Positions 1-7,632 of a DNA stretch of 41,215 bases are shown piece after piece; within the stretch, counting starts at the first letter, position 1; each line of letters begins with the position of its first letter. This DNA comes from Prochlorococcus sp. AG-409-L18 (GTDB taxonomy: Bacteria > Cyanobacteriota > Cyanobacteriia > PCC-6307 > Cyanobiaceae). Both the position numbers and the translations under genes were made by a program. The stretch is from assembly GCA_003215535.1 (NCBI GenBank), contig QCKG01000014.1, positions 1 to 41,215 on the forward strand. Reading direction: 5' to 3'. The notes beneath the pieces are model-generated. The model was given only the letters and a program-made list of their open reading frames with translations. It was not told the DNA's origin and did not search any database.

Positions 1-38
1 GAATTTAGGCAGACAAGCTCTTATCTTCATTGATTCTC

Positions 39-617
39 ATGAAAATAAATCTAGGCTCTGGTCCAAATAAAAAGAAAGATGGATGGATAAATATAGATCT
101 ATGTGAAGGAGCAGATATCAAGACCGACCTAAGAAGAGGCATTCCCTTTAAGAATAATATCGTTGAAAAGATATATTCCTCTCATTTTCTTGAGCACCTA
201 GAGTACAAGGAAATATGCGCGCTATTGTTAGAATGTAAGAGGGTACTTGTACCAGGTGGTGAAATCTCATTATGCGTACCAGATGCCAGAAAGTTCATAA
301 ATTCATATGTAAATGATGACATAATAAAAGCACAAATGACAAACGGTATTATTTTAGATATACCTTCTTTCCTAGCTAAAAGTGAAGAAGCTATTTATGG
401 AAAAGCCATAGTTTCTACAGGAAGCCCTATGGATTGGGTAAACTATATAGCCTATTCGAATAGCGAGCATAAATATATGTTTGATGATAAGAATCTAATC
501 TCACATTTACAAATAGCTGGATTTAAGAAAGCTACTCTAAGAAAATTCAGTCCCGAATTGGATAATAAGCATGGCCAACAAGCTTCAATATTTGCTCAGG
601 CAAGAAAGAAGATGTAA
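39..617 (+). CDS. SAM-dependent methyltransferase, class I (Methyltransf_11-like)
   Basis: Probable small class I methyltransferase. The N-terminus has a glycine-rich SAM-binding motif I (LGSGPNKKKDGWINIDL) ending in an acidic residue that would contact the ribose, then an SSHFLEHL segment, as in the 'ExLEH' post-motif of Methyltransf_11 proteins attached to glycan and sugar pathways, and LVPGGEISLCVPD as a typical motif III strand. The product is about 192 residues from the ATG; an in-frame TTG lies three codons upstream, but I prefer the ATG. No clear Shine-Dalgarno site is visible. The substrate is unknown. Its position beside the ulosonic acid cassette suggests a surface-glycan role (inference), although a 311-bp gap separates them. 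It could also belong to a gene cluster that extends left of the window. Confidence 0.8.
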   Translation: MKINLGSGPNKKKDGWINIDLCEGADIKTDLRRGIPFKNNIVEKIYSSHFLEHLEYKEICALLLECKRVLVPGGEISLCVPDARKFINSYVNDDIIKAQMTNGIILDIPSFLAKSEEAIYGKAIVSTGSPMDWVNYIAYSNSEHKYMFDDKNLISHLQIAGFKKATLRKFSPELDNKHGQQASIFAQARKKM

Positions 618-928
618 GAGGAAATAAAAACTGCTTGCTTCTAATGTATCAACAGATATTTACTACATACAAAAGATGTAACCGAAGGCCTGTTAAAGCT
701 ATTAGTGATTTATTGTCTTAGAAATCAGGGATGTTTTCAAGAGCACAGTCTGCTTGAATAAGACGATCATTTAATAATGTTAGAAAAGCACAGAATATAA
801 TGCTAAATTTAGGTATTTTTAAATCAATAAAGTAATAGATTGGACAAGGGTTCAGCTAGAATCAATTCAATTAGTTTACCAGAAAAGGTGCTATCATTAG
901 TAAAGAAGACAAAAGTAAAGTAATTGTT
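618..928. other. AT-rich intergenic region, no gene seen
   Basis: About 310 bp between the methyltransferase and the cupin gene. All frames are broken by stops and I recognise no protein remnant, RNA gene or strong hairpin. It presumably holds the promoter for the downstream ulosonic acid operon, but I could not pick a convincing -10/-35 pair. Confidence 0.5.
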
Positions 929-1363
929 ATGAGCAATGGAGGTTTTATTGAGGCTGAGTTTTTCCATCCAAAATCGTTAGGAGAGAGAGAATGGGGAACA
1001 GAGGAACTGCTTGCCTATTCATCTGGAAAATGGATGATGAAGAAGCTTTTTATCAAAAAGGGTAGTCAAGGAGGATTACAAAAACATATCCTTAAAGATG
1101 AAGGGGCTTATATTGTCTCAGGAGAAATGTTAATAAGATACACGAATAAAGATGGAGAGTTATTAGAAAAAGTCTTAAAGGCAGGCTCGACTTTTAGGTT
1201 TCCTCCTGGATGTGTTCATCAAGAGGAGGCTATTTCTGATGTGATATTAATTGAAGCTTCCACGCCTCATCTAAATGACCGGGTTAGGATGGAAAAAGAA
1301 TTTGGATTGACCTATACTTCAGGTCTGCCTTCAACAAAACCGGATGACATAGTAATTTTATGA
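929..1363 (+). CDS. Cupin-fold protein, sugar-pathway type
   Basis: Single-domain cupin of 144 residues. The core GGLQKHILKDEGAYIVSGEM (cupin motif 1 with H, E and G) and FPPGCVHQEE (motif 2 with P, G and H) give the usual metal-binding His/Glu set, and the tail IEASTPHLNDRVRMEKEFGL matches the C-terminal signature of cupins related to type II mannose-6-phosphate isomerase and sugar nucleotidyltransferase partners. It could be a sugar-phosphate isomerase or epimerase, or only a binding protein. Its stop overlaps the start of the NeuB-like gene in an ATGA, so translation is probably coupled and it heads the operon. Function as a sugar isomerase is an inference. Confidence 0.8.
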   Translation: MSNGGFIEAEFFHPKSLGEREWGTEELLAYSSGKWMMKKLFIKKGSQGGLQKHILKDEGAYIVSGEMLIRYTNKDGELLEKVLKAGSTFRFPPGCVHQEEAISDVILIEASTPHLNDRVRMEKEFGLTYTSGLPSTKPDDIVIL

Positions 1364-2418
1364 CAAACAAAAAAGAACAAATTTCAGTACCTTTTCCTAC
1401 AACCTCATCGGACAAAGAAACCCCTTTTATAATAGCAGAAATTGGTAATAACCATCAAGGTAATATAGATAAAGCGATAGAACTAGTTAGAGCAGCCAAG
1501 AATGTTGGAGCAGATGCAGTCAAGTTTCAAAAAAGAAATAATCAGTCATTATTTACAGAAGATTTTTATAATGCCCCATATGATAATCCGCACAGTTTTG
1601 GAAGGACTTATGGAGAGCATAGAGATAGTATAGAGTTAGATATTACAGAGATGGCTAAAATTAAGGAATACTGCCAAGAAATAAATATACATTTTTTTGC
1701 GACCCCTTTTGATTCCAAAAGTTTACACGAGCTTGAACGAATTGATTGCCCTTTTTATAAAATAGCCTCGGCAGATATAGTTAATATACCATTAATAAGA
1801 ACTATTATAAATACTGGAAAGGGAGTGATACTTAGTACTGGAAATTCTACATTCCAGGATATAGATCGTGCAATAATAGAATTAGAGAAAGCACATACAC
1901 AATATGCCCTACTACATTGTACTGCTTCTTACCCAGCAAATGTAGAGGATATGAATTTGCTATGTATTAGTGAAATGAAGAAAAGGTATAAAAACTGTTG
2001 CATTGGACTTTCTGATCATGAAAGTGGTATCGATGCAGCATCAATTGCCTACATGCTTGGAGCAAGAATATTTGAGAAACACTTCACCCTAGATCATGCA
2101 TGGAAGGGAACTGACAATGCATTTTCACTTATGCCTGAAGGGATGAGAAAACTTGTAAGAAATTTGCATCGAACCCCTATACTGCTAGGTAATTCAGAGA
2201 AATCACCTTTAAAGGTTGAGGAAAAGCCCATATATAAAATGAGAAAATCCATAGTGTATAAAAAGCCCTTTAAAAAAGGCCACGTAATTATTCAAGAGGA
2301 TCTTGAGCTTCGATGCCCAGGGGATGGGTTGTATCCATACGAAATTGATGATATTTTAGGGAAACAATTAGAAATCGATGTAAATAGACAGCAACTTGTG
2401 TCCAAGTCAGATTTTTAA
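1360..2418 (+). CDS. neuB: NeuB-family 3-deoxy-ulosonic (sialic/nonulosonic) acid synthase
   Basis: Condenses phosphoenolpyruvate with an aldose to give a 3-deoxy-2-ulosonic acid (family knowledge). The 352 residues are full length: a TIM-barrel NeuB domain (about 22-275) with AEIGNNHQG, DAVKFQKR, HFFATPFD, KIASAD, LLHCTASYPA, GLSDHESG and EKHFTL, followed by a SAF/antifreeze-like domain (about 293-350) with the RKSIV start typical of the family. His220 (SDH) and His241 (EKHF) correspond to the two metal-binding histidines of known sialic acid synthases. The segment before the linker reads KGTDNAFSLMP rather than the GPDH-type sequence of classical NeuB, so the acceptor sugar may differ from ManNAc. 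ATGA overlap with the cupin gene; the phosphatase start is 4 nt past the stop. Confidence 0.92.
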   Translation: MTNKKEQISVPFPTTSSDKETPFIIAEIGNNHQGNIDKAIELVRAAKNVGADAVKFQKRNNQSLFTEDFYNAPYDNPHSFGRTYGEHRDSIELDITEMAKIKEYCQEINIHFFATPFDSKSLHELERIDCPFYKIASADIVNIPLIRTIINTGKGVILSTGNSTFQDIDRAIIELEKAHTQYALLHCTASYPANVEDMNLLCISEMKKRYKNCCIGLSDHESGIDAASIAYMLGARIFEKHFTLDHAWKGTDNAFSLMPEGMRKLVRNLHRTPILLGNSEKSPLKVEEKPIYKMRKSIVYKKPFKKGHVIIQEDLELRCPGDGLYPYEIDDILGKQLEIDVNRQQLVSKSDF

Positions 2419-2422
2419 GAAC

Positions 2423-2902
2423 ATGCTTAGGAATGACCTCCAAAATATTAAAGCTGTAGTTTTTGATTTTGATGGAGTCTTTACTGATAATCAGGTTATT
2501 ATCGATGAACGAGGAAATGAACAGGTTGTTTGTTCCAGGTATGACGGCTATGGTATAGATGGCCTAGCAAAACTAGGGATTAAAATGTGCATTATTTCTT
2601 CAGAAAAAGTCTTACTTGCATCACTTAGAGGTAAAAAAATGGGGATAGAAGTTTTTCAACCGATTAAAAATAAGACAAAATGCTTACAGGAATGGTCTAC
2701 CCAAAACTCCATAGAACTTGATTCCATAGCCTATATAGGTAATGATATTAATGATATTGAGGTAATGAAGAAAGTAGGTTATGCCTTTTGTCCTAGGGAT
2801 TCCCATAGTAAAGTACATCAATATGCAATAACGCTTGAAAAAGAGGGAGGTAAAGGTGTAGTTAGAGAATTAGCAGATAAGATAACTCAATCCCATGAAT
2901 AA
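2423..2902 (+). CDS. KdsC-like HAD phosphatase (ulosonic acid 8/9-phosphate phosphatase)
   Basis: HAD subfamily IIIC phosphatase of about 159 residues from the internal ATG, which lies 4 nt after the synthase stop; a longer reading from an upstream TTG is less likely. Visible motifs are I (FDFDGVFTD, nucleophile and acid/base Asp), II (IISSE), the motif III lysine in the PIKNK region, and IV (GNDINDIEVM). The C-terminal GGKGVVREL resembles the tail that closes neighbouring active sites in tetrameric KdsC. KdsC removes phosphate from KDO-8-P, and homologues next to NeuB act on sialic or KDN 9-phosphate. Context predicts that the NeuB product here is phosphorylated. The phosphatase is separate rather than fused to the cytidylyltransferase as in some bacteria. 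Confidence 0.9.
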   Translation: MLRNDLQNIKAVVFDFDGVFTDNQVIIDERGNEQVVCSRYDGYGIDGLAKLGIKMCIISSEKVLLASLRGKKMGIEVFQPIKNKTKCLQEWSTQNSIELDSIAYIGNDINDIEVMKKVGYAFCPRDSHSKVHQYAITLEKEGGKGVVRELADKITQSHE

Positions 2903-2905
2903 TCT

Positions 2906-4072
2906 ATGGCTATTACCGATGTAAATGTGTTTATTATCAAGGCAGGTTGGAGAGATTGGTGTTTTTGCCGGATTACCAATAATGAAATTGTAGGATGGTC
3001 AGAGATTTCGGATAGTAACACCTGCTTAAATGCAACTATCGAAGTAATTAAAGCAAGTAAGGATTTGATTCTTGGAACCGAGATAGATAACTATGAAAAC
3101 ACATTAAATAATATCAAATATAAATTTCGACAAAACCTCCACTTAGGCTGCCAAAAAGCCATCGCAGGAATAGAGAATGCCCTGGTTGATTTATTTGCAA
3201 AATCACTAGGCATATCTGTTTCCAGATTATTAAAAGGGATCAGTCCTCAGGAAGTTCCTGTCTATTGGTCGCATTTTGGAACAACTCGGATTCGAGCATT
3301 TAAAGAATGTGGACTACAACAACTAAAGACTTTAGATGATTTAAAGTGTTTATTTAATGAATCAATTTCTCAAGGTATCTTCATGGTTAAAAGTAATATT
3401 TGTATCCTAGATAATTTTAGACCTTATGTATTTATGCCAGGTACTGGTAAGGGAACACAATTACATAGATCGGATCAGATAGAATATACAAGTTCAATCA
3501 ATGCAATTAATGACTTTATTGACATATCAGACGAAATGAGTAAAAAACTAAAAGTAGCTATTGACCTTAATTTCAATCTACCTTTACATATGCATATTAA
3601 ACTTTCAAACAAAGCCGCATGGTACGAATTTGATTTAGATTCAACTGAGGCCTTAAACGCTATAAAAATGCCAAGTTTTCATACAAGGATAACAGGAGAA
3701 AATATTTTAAACCTGGGAGAAATAGCAATGCTATTTCAGAACCCTAACATAGATATAGTATCGCTTGATCCTTGTTGGTTAGGTATAAAAAAAATGATAA
3801 ATGCCAATTGTTTATCCCTCATAAATGAAAAGGCAATCTCAATTCATAACTTCAATTCACATATGTCAACTGCAATTGGTTATCAATCCTGCCAACTAGT
3901 TGATAAATTACATTACTTAGAAAATGATTTTGATGACGTACCTTGGAAAGACAAACTATTCACTAACAAGCCAAAAGTAGAAAATGGTAGATTGTCATTT
4001 GATGAACAGCCTGGCTGGGGCTGCGATCTAAATTTAGAAGAAGCCAATGAGTACATTACCAAAGTGTATTGA
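2906..4072 (+). CDS. Enolase-superfamily protein (mandelate racemase/muconate lactonizing-like)
   Basis: 388 residues with the two-domain enolase-superfamily layout: N-terminal cap (1-120) ending in AIAGIENALVDLFAKSLG, then a barrel. Metal ligands appear intact: Asp220 (IDLN), Glu241 (WYEF) and Glu265 (TGEN). A mandelate-racemase-type pair is also visible, Asp288 (SLDPCWLG) and His314 (IHNFNSH). At strand 2 the usual KxK reads K162-S-N164, so only one lysine is kept, and the usual Glu-Pro after strand 4 reads Glu-Phe-Asp. The C-terminus has the common PGWGCDLN turn. Such enzymes abstract the alpha proton of a carboxylate; many are acid-sugar dehydratases or epimerases. The start is 3 nt after the phosphatase stop. 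Substrate unknown; an ulosonic or aldonic acid is the inferred candidate. Confidence 0.82.
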   Translation: MAITDVNVFIIKAGWRDWCFCRITNNEIVGWSEISDSNTCLNATIEVIKASKDLILGTEIDNYENTLNNIKYKFRQNLHLGCQKAIAGIENALVDLFAKSLGISVSRLLKGISPQEVPVYWSHFGTTRIRAFKECGLQQLKTLDDLKCLFNESISQGIFMVKSNICILDNFRPYVFMPGTGKGTQLHRSDQIEYTSSINAINDFIDISDEMSKKLKVAIDLNFNLPLHMHIKLSNKAAWYEFDLDSTEALNAIKMPSFHTRITGENILNLGEIAMLFQNPNIDIVSLDPCWLGIKKMINANCLSLINEKAISIHNFNSHMSTAIGYQSCQLVDKLHYLENDFDDVPWKDKLFTNKPKVENGRLSFDEQPGWGCDLNLEEANEYITKVY

Positions 4073-4883
4073 AATCATTGGTTCTGGTGCTTTAGGCACT
4101 TTTTTATCTGTGGCTTTATCTAAAAGCAATTATGTAGTACTTAGAAGCCAAAGGAGTGGTCGGGTTATAAAATCAGCGACTTTAATTAAAGATGGTACAG
4201 AACTATCTTACAGTTATCAACCTCAAACCAATAATTTAATCAGTGATCTATATATTTACTGTGGATTAATGTCTAGTGGTTTCAATCAAAAATGTAAGGG
4301 CGAGGTAATTTATTTGTCGAACCTTAATGGATTTGTAGTAGATGAACAAACTACCTATATTAAAGGAGTTATTGAATCATTAGCCTTACGAACAGAAATA
4401 GGATCATTGGATAATAAATATTTCTATAATAGCGTAGGAAATTCATTGCCTAGAATATGTCTAGAGCGTACTCCTAAGGTGGGCTTTAATTCCACGATGC
4501 TTAGATCAAGTTCAATAAGCAACCAAGATTTACTCAATAAGTCACTACGAACATTGTTTTATATGTTGTTGTCCTACGAAAATAATGTCTATAGTTCTGC
4601 TAACTATTCTAAAAATATAAGAAACAAGCAACTCTGCATAGAATTATTAGAGATATTGAGTGACTATAGTGCCAGTAAAGAGGACTTTATCTCCATTACA
4701 ATGGAGTTCAGGAAAAAACTTCCAGATCACTTTGTTCCAACTATATGTAGAGATGAGAAACGGTTCTTTCTTGAAAGGGAATTGCTAATTAAGCTCTTTA
4801 ATGCCTGGTGTTCATATTATAATTTTACTAGACCAACATCTAAATTTTCAAATCTTATTTATTCTGACCTTTTCCTGAATTGA
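4047..4883 (+). CDS. Ketopantoate reductase-fold (ApbA/PanE-like) oxidoreductase
   Basis: 278 residues starting with a Rossmann dinucleotide motif (EIIGSGALGTFLS, GxGxxG at 12-17), as in 2-dehydropantoate 2-reductase. The C-terminal third has weak but collinear resemblance to the helical ApbA_C domain, where PTICRDEKRFFLERELL replaces the PSMLQDI-type segment, and ends near the usual length. The protein is strongly diverged and the panE active-site lysine cannot be placed with confidence, so I do not call it panE. Its ATG lies 26 nt inside the preceding gene and the next gene starts 1 nt after its stop, so it is firmly in the operon. Plausible role: NAD(P)H-dependent reduction or oxidation of a keto-acid or keto-sugar intermediate (inference). 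Confidence 0.7.
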   Translation: MSTLPKCIEIIGSGALGTFLSVALSKSNYVVLRSQRSGRVIKSATLIKDGTELSYSYQPQTNNLISDLYIYCGLMSSGFNQKCKGEVIYLSNLNGFVVDEQTTYIKGVIESLALRTEIGSLDNKYFYNSVGNSLPRICLERTPKVGFNSTMLRSSSISNQDLLNKSLRTLFYMLLSYENNVYSSANYSKNIRNKQLCIELLEILSDYSASKEDFISITMEFRKKLPDHFVPTICRDEKRFFLERELLIKLFNAWCSYYNFTRPTSKFSNLIYSDLFLN

Positions 4884-4884
4884 A

Positions 4885-5625
4885 ATGTCTAACTGTACAG
4901 CTATTATTGGTTTAAGATCAGGTAGTAAAGGTATCAAAGATAAGAATATTCAGCCTTTATTAAATAGGCCATTGTTTTCATGGATTGTAGAGGCTGCAGT
5001 CGCCAGTTCATATATTTCTAAGATAGTAATATCTTCAGATTCCAAAAAATATCTAGATATTTGTAATAACTTATACCCTAATGTTATAACTGATATTAGA
5101 CCCGAACATCTAGCAAATGATACTGCTCCTGAATATGATTTTATAGCCGAACTAGTAGAAAGACTAATTCATAATGGAGTTATTGAAAAAGACGAGAAAA
5201 TTGTAAGGCTGCATGCTACATCACCTCTTCAGACGTCTGAGGATATAGACGCGTGTATACAAATACTTTTAGATTACGAATTTGCTACTTCAGCAGTTGC
5301 CATTAAGAAATCATATCAGGCAGAAAAAATGCTCTTAATTAATCAAGCAGCCAAGTATGGTGACCAACTGGTAAGTATTCAGGATGGTAAATCTGAGTCA
5401 GTAACTCCTAAAAATAGGCAGGATTTTCAACAAAGTTACATTAGAAGTAACATAATAGCAACAAGATTATCTACCATTAGGGAAGGTACGTTAACTGGTT
5501 CTTTCTCTAAACCTTATATCGTTAAGGGACCGCGAATTGATGTAGACTCTGAGGAAGATCTATACCTTGCATCCTTAGTTCTATCTGATAGGTTGACTCA
5601 TAATGAATTTCAGCAGAAAAATTAG
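4885..5625 (+). CDS. neuA: CMP-sialic/ulosonic acid synthetase (acylneuraminate cytidylyltransferase)
   Basis: Activates a 2-ulosonic acid with CTP to the CMP-sugar used by glycosyltransferases. The 246 residues are full length for the single-domain form: IIGLRSGSKGIKDKN (nucleotide loop near 7-21), PLFSWIVEAA, IVISSDS, RPEHLANDTA, RLHATSPLQTSEDID and the C-terminal IDVDSEEDL, where acidic residues bind Mg2+. No fused phosphatase; that activity is the separate KdsC-like gene upstream. It is the last gene of the operon and its TAG stop interlocks with the TAA of the opposite-strand capsule gene in a shared TTAG. It could also be specific for legionaminic, pseudaminic or KDN-type sugars; sequence alone does not decide. 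Confidence 0.92.
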   Translation: MSNCTAIIGLRSGSKGIKDKNIQPLLNRPLFSWIVEAAVASSYISKIVISSDSKKYLDICNNLYPNVITDIRPEHLANDTAPEYDFIAELVERLIHNGVIEKDEKIVRLHATSPLQTSEDIDACIQILLDYEFATSAVAIKKSYQAEKMLLINQAAKYGDQLVSIQDGKSESVTPKNRQDFQQSYIRSNIIATRLSTIREGTLTGSFSKPYIVKGPRIDVDSEEDLYLASLVLSDRLTHNEFQQKN

Positions 5626-7040
5626 ATGGCAAATTTACATAAGAATTGATTTAATTCGGAAACATTTATTGTTACGAGAAACTCTGAATTATATGATTCA
5701 CAATAATTAGATACTCTATCTAATTCTATATCTTGTCTATTAGGAACAGATTTATAAGTATTTATTACTTCGAGAATGGCTTCTACTGTTTTACCTGTAT
5801 AAGATTCTATTTTGTGGCTATTTCTAAAATTTCTATACCAAGGATCCCCATAAGTAAAAGTTGGTTTTCCTTTTAGAGCAGAAATTGCTCCTATAGTACC
5901 TTCGGTTGTAACAACCCCTAAACAAGAATCAGCGGAAGCTAAAGAGTTTGAATTACTACTTAGGCTTGCAAAAATTAGATTATCAATTCTCGAGCATATC
6001 TTATAGAAATTATTTTGCCTAGGGAATCTTTCATTATTAAGAAAATGCATATTTGATAATATCCCCCATTTATATATATGGGGGTGTTCTTTAACAATTA
6101 GTTTCGCTCCCAGCTTATTAGCGATATAGGACCAAAAATAAATCGCTATACGCTGAGACCAGAAATTGCCAGCCCTAGGATTTGTAGACATTTCTGGCTG
6201 TTTATGTAAAGGAAGGAAGATATATTTTGATATTTTACTTATATCTTTATTTGTTGTTGATAGCAATTCATACTCGTATTTAAGTTTAGAGATGAATTCT
6301 AATGTCTTTCCAACTATTTCATTATCTATGTATTCATACGCTTGCTTGTATTCCTTTTTAAAGCTATTAAGTATTAGGTTAGAATATTTGTCTTTACCAT
6401 AAGATTGATTTGTGTCCTGATACAAAAGCGATTTTGCATGAGTAAGGAGGCTGTCATTTCTTATATCAAAGTCGTTCAAATTACTTAAAACATTCTTATT
6501 TAGGACACTACCATTTAATGGATCGACAATCTGAAAAGTAATAGTATCCTGTATAGGCTGCTCAGCCCACATATAAGAGACACCTCTTAGAGGAGCTAAG
6601 GCTATACATTTAATATCTAGGGTATATGCTGCTAGGCAATATAAGTAGTCTATCGAAAGATGAGGTACTCTATTTATAAGGGCCAGCTCAATTCTATTTT
6701 TAATCAAAATGCTTCTATAGTATGTTAAGACTAATCTTGCAAATTCAAAGGTTGCGTATTGGTTTGACTCATTGATCTGAATTCTACAAAGCTGAATAAT
6801 GGCATTTTCTATGTACAGTGCTGGTAACGTTTCGTAGTCGATATCTAAAAGTGTTGGTGAATCAATGAATAATTCGTGAAAATTTCCTTGATGTAGAATA
6901 TTCAATATTTCATTCGAACTAAAACATTCAGGATTTGGAGTATTAGCAGGCTTCTTGTAGTGCAAAAAGATATGGCTTCTATTTGGCACAATAGAAAATA
7001 GCTCAATTTCCCGATCCCAACCGTAATGACAAATGCGCAT
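5622..7040 (-). CDS. Capsule polysaccharide biosynthesis protein (KpsS/KpsC-like glycosyltransferase)
   Basis: 472 residues. The C-terminal half matches the Capsule_synth family as I remember it: KYIFLPLHKQPEMSTNP (272-288), GAKLIVKEHP (311-320, with the His-Pro motif), VVTTEGTIGAISALKGKPT (377-394) and YGDPWY. In this family KpsC and KpsS transfer KDO from CMP-KDO, and an HP motif plus a later Ser/Thr-Glu motif bind the CMP part. The N-terminal half is divergent. Since it converges on a CMP-ulosonic acid synthetase, it may transfer that sugar to a surface polymer (inference). No signal peptide or membrane segment is evident, so cytoplasmic or peripheral. ATG start; it is on the opposite strand from the sugar operon and must have its own promoter. 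Confidence 0.75.
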   Translation of the reverse strand: MRICHYGWDREIELFSIVPNRSHIFLHYKKPANTPNPECFSSNEILNILHQGNFHELFIDSPTLLDIDYETLPALYIENAIIQLCRIQINESNQYATFEFARLVLTYYRSILIKNRIELALINRVPHLSIDYLYCLAAYTLDIKCIALAPLRGVSYMWAEQPIQDTITFQIVDPLNGSVLNKNVLSNLNDFDIRNDSLLTHAKSLLYQDTNQSYGKDKYSNLILNSFKKEYKQAYEYIDNEIVGKTLEFISKLKYEYELLSTTNKDISKISKYIFLPLHKQPEMSTNPRAGNFWSQRIAIYFWSYIANKLGAKLIVKEHPHIYKWGILSNMHFLNNERFPRQNNFYKICSRIDNLIFASLSSNSNSLASADSCLGVVTTEGTIGAISALKGKPTFTYGDPWYRNFRNSHKIESYTGKTVEAILEVINTYKSVPNRQDIELDRVSNYCESYNSEFLVTINVSELNQFLCKFAI

Positions 7041-7254
7041 AGAGCCCTAATAGCAGATGCTACTTCTTATTAAATTTACTTTAGATCATTTTAAGTCTGC
7101 TTGCCCACCTCCTATTGTTAAACTGAAGACATAGGTATATCGGTCTATACCTTTTAAGAAAATCAACAGCGCACCTAGAGCTTATAATTTCAACACCAAA
7201 AATAAACATTTATCCTTTAACATTTATAGTTCAAGTTAATTCATTTAATATCCT
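7041..7254. other. Non-coding stretch beside the MFS fragment
   Basis: Frames on the minus strand here are broken. It is where the C-terminal half of the MFS transporter would have been, but I cannot align any segment convincingly. Confidence 0.4.
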
Positions 7255-7632
7255 TCAAAAAATCATGATAGAAAGGCAACTAACTAATCGGTTCCTAAAG
7301 ACTTTTATTAGCTGATTTATTGGGTTAAGCTCTCTTTTCTTGATTTTCGTATTAATAGTATCCGGCCAATATGTTTCAGGTAATAAGTTTATTACTACAA
7401 TTAGATTCAATAAGGCAAATAAGATCGCAGCTATACCTAGATATGTGAAATTCATAGAGGTAAGTATTCCTTCAATTAGAGGGCCTAGGATAAAACCCAA
7501 ACCAAATGTTGCTCCTATAATTCCAAATATTTTTGTTCTATTCTCTGGTATAGATATATCAGCCAAAACAGCAGCACTAGCTGCTGTACGCCCACTTCCC
7601 CCATCGATTAAATAAAGGAACAACTTCACCAA
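7255..7632 (-). pseudogene. Major facilitator superfamily transporter fragment
   Basis: About 125 residues of an MFS drug/sugar-type transporter: LYLIDGGSGRTAASAAVLADIS, then PENRTKIFGIIGATFGLG and FILGPLIEGIL (end of TM4, the TM4-5 loop and TM5 region of TetA-like proteins), then one more hydrophobic helix. A full MFS protein has about 400 residues and 12 helices. The first 3 helices and the whole second half are absent, and flanking DNA is riddled with stops. The only start is a weak TTG inside the family domain. Most likely a decayed gene; a small functional remnant cannot be excluded. It lies in a gene-poor stretch, consistent with accessory-region turnover. Confidence 0.78.

Noticed and set aside
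1-38. Possible tail of a gene reaching in from the left edge
   Set aside because: Two frames are open for the first few codons (one to a TGA at 31-33, one running into the methyltransferase gene). Too short to choose or identify.
7340-7615. Plus-strand frame opposite the MFS fragment
   Set aside because: It is the antisense of recognisable transporter residues; composition follows the other strand.
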